Shown here one piece after another: positions 15,431 through 18,357 of a stretch of DNA of 18,357 nucleotides. Every line of letters begins with the position of its first letter. Positions within the stretch are counted from its first letter, which is position 1. Position numbers and translations under genes: made by a program. The stretch comes from Chloracidobacterium sp. UBA3360. GTDB taxonomy: Bacteria; Acidobacteriota; Blastocatellia; Pyrinomonadales; Pyrinomonadaceae. The notes under the pieces were generated by a model that searched no databases, had not been told where the DNA came from, and saw only the letters and a list, made by a program, of their open reading frames with translations. The DNA lies in the NCBI GenBank assembly GCA_002360555.1, contig DEQS01000039.1, positions 1 through 18,357 on the forward strand, written 5' to 3'.

Positions 15431-16249
15431 ATGGCGAAAATAACTGTGTTAACTAAAGAGATCTCTGTTCAGACAGTTAACGAAGACGACTATATCTCGC
15501 TTACGGACATAGCGAGGTTCAAAGACGCTAAGAGAACTGATGATCTGATCCGAAATTGGCTGCGAAACCGGAACACTATTGAGTTTGTTGGTATCTGGGA
15601 ACAATTGAATAACACAAATTTTAATTCCGTCGAATTCGACGGGATTAAAATGCAGGCAGGCCTTAATAGTTTTACTCTAACGCCAAAACAATGGATAGAA
15701 AAAACCGGAGCGATCGGGATCATTTCAAAGACGGGGCGCTACGGCGGAACCTTTGCTCATAAAGACATCGCCTTTGAATTTGCGTCGTGGATCTCGGTCG
15801 AATTTAAGCTTTATCTCATCAAAGAGTTTCAGCGTCTCAAGGAACAAGAGCGAAAACAGCTTGGATGGGACATCAGGCGAAATCTGGCAAAGATCAATTA
15901 TCGTATTCACACCGACGCGGTCAAGGCTAATCTGATCCCGGCAGAACTCTCAAAAACGCAGGTCAGTTTTATTTATGCGTCTGAGGCGGACGTACTAAAC
16001 ATGGCCCTGTTTGGCATGACGGCCAAACAATGGCGGGATAAAAATCCGGGTGTCAAAGGCAACATCAGGGACGAGGCCAATGTGTCCCAACTTGTTTGTC
16101 TGTCAAATCTCGAAAATCTAAACGCATTATTCATTACAGAAGGACTGTCACAATCCGACCGTCTGATAAAGCTAAATCAGATAGCTATTCACCAAATGCA
16201 ACTTCTGACGGAGCACTCGGGAGTAAAACGGTTGCAAGATAAGAAATAA
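15431..16249 (+). CDS. KilA-N domain protein
   Basis: 272 aa. The KilA-N DNA-binding domain spans about residues 20-130: it starts YISLTDIARFKDAKRTDDLIRNWLRN, continues with the family pattern (KQWIEKTGAIGII, then KTGRYGGTFAHKDIAFEFASWIS) and ends EFKLYLIKEFQRLKEQE. The C-terminal half (about 140-272) is a helical domain found in many KilA-N proteins of bacteria (ADVLNMALFGMTAKQWRDKNP, LSNLENLNALFITEGLSQ). KilA-N is typical of phage antirepressors and large DNA viruses; free-standing bacterial copies are often prophage remnants or defence-related. No other phage gene is near. It has its own promoter, so it may be a single-gene acquisition. Likely binds DNA in the cytoplasm. Confidence 0.85.
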   Translation: MAKITVLTKEISVQTVNEDDYISLTDIARFKDAKRTDDLIRNWLRNRNTIEFVGIWEQLNNTNFNSVEFDGIKMQAGLNSFTLTPKQWIEKTGAIGIISKTGRYGGTFAHKDIAFEFASWISVEFKLYLIKEFQRLKEQERKQLGWDIRRNLAKINYRIHTDAVKANLIPAELSKTQVSFIYASEADVLNMALFGMTAKQWRDKNPGVKGNIRDEANVSQLVCLSNLENLNALFITEGLSQSDRLIKLNQIAIHQMQLLTEHSGVKRLQDKK

Positions 16250-16276
16250 AACCAGCATAAAGAGGGTCGCGGTGAG

Positions 16277-16981
16277 TTACAGAATTATTGTGGCAGATGC
16301 AGACGCCTCGGTCGTGCAATTGCAGCTGGGATCTAGCCCACTGATGCTAACAGTTGCAGTAACAGTATCGAGTGCGGCATTTCTTTTGGCCCTTACTTTG
16401 ATCTCGGCAGTGCCCTGACCCTCTATGATCTCACCGTTTTTAACAGTCCAAGCGTATGAGACAGATGCACCTCCACTAAGCGAAGCGATAAAGGTCAATG
16501 TTTCGCCATTTTTGACCGTTTCCGAAGATGTGTTTACTGTGAGCGTGGGACATTCGCAATCGCCTCCACAGATATTTTCTTCTATCTTTACATTAGTGTC
16601 ATATTGAGCGACGGTCTGCCCTTTTTTCAACACAACGACGTTTAAACGGTACGTTCCGGGCCGTTCGCCCGTAAGGTCCCATTTGGCTTTACTGCCGTTA
16701 ACGACAAGCTTTCCGTATTCGACGGAGTATCTATAGTCTTCTTTGCCAGTCTTCTCTTTGAGTTGGGTTTGAGCCTTTACCACAAAGCTCTTTGATGATT
16801 CACCTCTGCCGCGAAATCCCGGACGACACTGTAGCGTAAGAACTTTCTGGTCCAAAATCATCTTTCCATTTTCGTCCTCGGTTATCTGTGCCGCTGCGAG
16901 ACTTGCGGAAGTTATGATCAAAAGAAAAACTGTTACGCTGCAAAGCACGGTTTTGGTGATCTTTGCGAACGTTCGTTTCAT
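16277..16981 (-). CDS. Exported protein with C-terminal PKD/Ig-like domain
   Basis: 234 aa from the MKRTFAKI start; an ATG four codons earlier (16993) is equally possible. Signal peptide at about residues 1-31, cleaved near AAAQ. The middle part (about 45-135) is beta-rich and ends with the Cys cluster CGGDCECPTLTV. The C-terminal part (about 140-230) looks like a PKD or Ig-like fold: GETLTFIASLSGGASVSYAWTVKNGEI followed by TVTATVSISG, with two more Cys (SCNC). The four or more Cys may form disulfides outside the cytoplasm. The partner or substrate is unknown. Same strand as the TPR protein upstream (47 bp gap), so possibly one transcript; convergent with KilA-N. Confidence 0.72.
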   Translation of the reverse strand: MKRTFAKITKTVLCSVTVFLLIITSASLAAAQITEDENGKMILDQKVLTLQCRPGFRGRGESSKSFVVKAQTQLKEKTGKEDYRYSVEYGKLVVNGSKAKWDLTGERPGTYRLNVVVLKKGQTVAQYDTNVKIEENICGGDCECPTLTVNTSSETVKNGETLTFIASLSGGASVSYAWTVKNGEIIEGQGTAEIKVRAKRNAALDTVTATVSISGLDPSCNCTTEASASATIIL

Positions 16982-17028
16982 GGCCTCACTCATTTCACTT
17001 GTAAATGTACCAACTTTTTATTTAACCG

Positions 17029-18225
17029 CTACTTTTGAATTACATAATTAGCAACATATTGCCGCAGTTTTGGGCGGTTGGTTTTTAGGTACTCGGGGTG
17101 GTCGTCGGCGATGCCATCGTCGGCGAGGGCCAGGATTACGAATGCTTCGAGCAGGCCGTCCTTATCAAGCTGAGCGAGCGTCTGGAAATGCTTGTTTGCG
17201 GACTTTTGATCCTGCGATTCTTTGACGGCGGCGCGGAGAGCTTCGGATTCTTCGGCGACGGAGTGGCGATATTTTGATTCTTTTGGGAATGCCTTTGCAA
17301 ATTTTCCCCCGGCCCAAGATTCGCGAACGGCGATGTATGCGAGCCATGGAGACATCGATGTATCGGCTGCATCGATCTTGATTTTTGGCGTTGCTTTTCC
17401 TTTTGCATCGATGGCGATCTCAGGCACGGCGACCTCAGGGTGTTTAAGCGATCGTGAGGTAACATTAGCCCACTGATTTATTCCGCGACTAGACATCGAA
17501 TTATAAGGCTCGACAATATACGCCTCGATGTAGCGGTCGCGTGCGAGGTCATATTTTTTCTGCCGCATAAACGGAGTGGCCGAGTAGCGATAGGCCTTTT
17601 CGCGATTCGGATCGATGGCGATGCCTTTTTGGTACCATTTTTCGGCGTTTTCCCAATCGCTTTTTGCGACAAAACAATCTCCGCCTGAGGTGGCTGCGTC
17701 ATAAATGGTCGGGTCGAGTGCAAGAGCCTTTTCAAACAGCTTTATCGCCTCGTCATATTTTGATTGAGCGAAAAGACTTTCTGCCTGGTTCATGGTCTTT
17801 TCGGCCTCAGGGTTTTTAGAATACATCGGCTCACCGCCGGAATTAGTCGGAGCAGGACCGCCGCCAAGCATGGCGATAAAGGTATCAACCGCGGGATCTT
17901 TGGCGCCGAGCATTTTTGCCTCTTTAAATTCTGAAAGAGCCTTTTCAGACAGTTGTTTTGCTTCGGTTGTATCGGTGACCTGTTTTGATTTGGCAATGAG
18001 ACAAAATCCGTAGAGAAATCTGATCTGGCCTTCATCCGGCATCGCCTTAGCCAGCTTTTCAAAATGCGGGAGGGCGGCTACAAACTCCTGAGCCTGAAAA
18101 AGAGAAATTGCCTGAGCGGCTATTTTCCCAAGCTCTTCGTCGGTCTGTGCTGTCAGCGAGATCGAGGCGGTGAAAAAAAGCACGACACAGAGCGTAATAC
18201 GCAGATGTCTATTTATCTTAAGCAT
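17029..18225 (-). CDS. Exported tetratricopeptide-repeat protein
   Basis: 398 aa with a signal peptide at about residues 1-26 (cleaved near SLTAQ). TPR-like helical pairs occur at about 34-67 (FVAALPHFEKLAKAMPDE), 146-172 (SKYDEAIKLFEKALALDP), 181-206 (SDWENAEKWYQKGIAIDP) and 214-240 (KKYDLARDRYIEAYIVEP). The C-terminal third is helical without a clear TPR pattern and may be a separate binding domain. TPR proteins of this kind act as periplasmic scaffolds; no partner is evident apart from the neighbouring PKD-like protein. A promoter candidate lies at 18293-18321. Confidence 0.82.
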   Translation of the reverse strand: MLKINRHLRITLCVVLFFTASISLTAQTDEELGKIAAQAISLFQAQEFVAALPHFEKLAKAMPDEGQIRFLYGFCLIAKSKQVTDTTEAKQLSEKALSEFKEAKMLGAKDPAVDTFIAMLGGGPAPTNSGGEPMYSKNPEAEKTMNQAESLFAQSKYDEAIKLFEKALALDPTIYDAATSGGDCFVAKSDWENAEKWYQKGIAIDPNREKAYRYSATPFMRQKKYDLARDRYIEAYIVEPYNSMSSRGINQWANVTSRSLKHPEVAVPEIAIDAKGKATPKIKIDAADTSMSPWLAYIAVRESWAGGKFAKAFPKESKYRHSVAEESEALRAAVKESQDQKSANKHFQTLAQLDKDGLLEAFVILALADDGIADDHPEYLKTNRPKLRQYVANYVIQK

Positions 18226-18292
18226 TTGGTTGGTTTTTGGCCCTGAGAGCGGCGCTGTTACTAAAGTTAGAACTTACCGATTAAGATGCACG

Positions 18293-18321
18293 ATATCTTA
18301 AAAGTATAGCCTCTGTGTCAA
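18293..18321 (-). promoter_or_regulatory. Candidate promoter region of the TPR gene
   Basis: On the minus strand TTGACA (plus 18316-18321) is followed after 17 bp by AGATAT (plus 18293-18298). A better -10 hexamer, TATACT (plus 18303-18308), lies too close to TTGACA to pair with it and would need another -35. One of the two is probably used, giving a leader of about 65-75 nt before the ATG at 18225. Confidence 0.35.
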
Positions 18322-18357
18322 GGCTTTTTGTTCATTGGCACAAATGCTGAGAAATCA

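Overview
The window is a stretch of bacterial chromosome. It is rich in housekeeping genes (gyrA, ruvA, ruvB, dnaX) and has moderate GC, long low-complexity intergenic DNA, weak or missing Shine-Dalgarno sites and several secreted 'orphan' genes. The mix of an aldolase-type microcompartment locus, a LemA/TPM pair, PKD-like secreted proteins and a CPBP gene inside the ruv cluster suggests an Acidobacteriota lineage of Blastocatellia/Pyrinomonadaceae type. That placement is inference from gene style, not from a marker I could align.

Layout. 1-2824: gyrA (+), a long imperfect palindrome, then a terminator that can work on both strands. 2860-4083: two AT-rich minus-strand orphan genes, one exported and one membrane-bound, each preceded by an identical 48-bp repeat. 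4084-4956: no convincing gene; about 700 bp is a 21-bp tandem array (about 33 units, no register break) ending at the ruvB terminator. 4957-7384: minus-strand operon ruvA - CPBP membrane protein - ruvB. 7605-7913: small membrane/coiled-coil protein. 7988-10297: a compact, apparently complete bacterial microcompartment (BMC) operon with a class II aldolase, one BMC-H hexamer protein, three BMC-P pentamer proteins and an 88-aa cysteine-rich protein. 10299-14612: minus-strand run dnaX - TPM protein - nucleotidyltransferase-like protein - lemA; the likely lemA terminator lies inside the last BMC gene. 14613-14947: intergenic, with inverted and simple repeats. 14948-16249: unknown 123-aa protein and a KilA-N protein. 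16277-18225: two exported minus-strand proteins (PKD-like and TPR), then upstream DNA to the end.

How genes work together. RuvA and RuvB form the Holliday-junction branch-migration motor; no ruvC is in the window. The BMC operon would build a closed shell from hexamers plus three kinds of pentamer around an aldolase that splits a sugar phosphate to an aldehyde. No aldehyde dehydrogenase, phosphotransacylase or BMC-T protein is encoded here, and the operon is bounded on both sides, so those functions must lie elsewhere or be absent. dnaX has a nine-A run at codons 417-420 where slippage in either direction gives a stop within four codons of Lys419, producing a gamma-sized product (420-423 aa) from a 641-aa tau frame.
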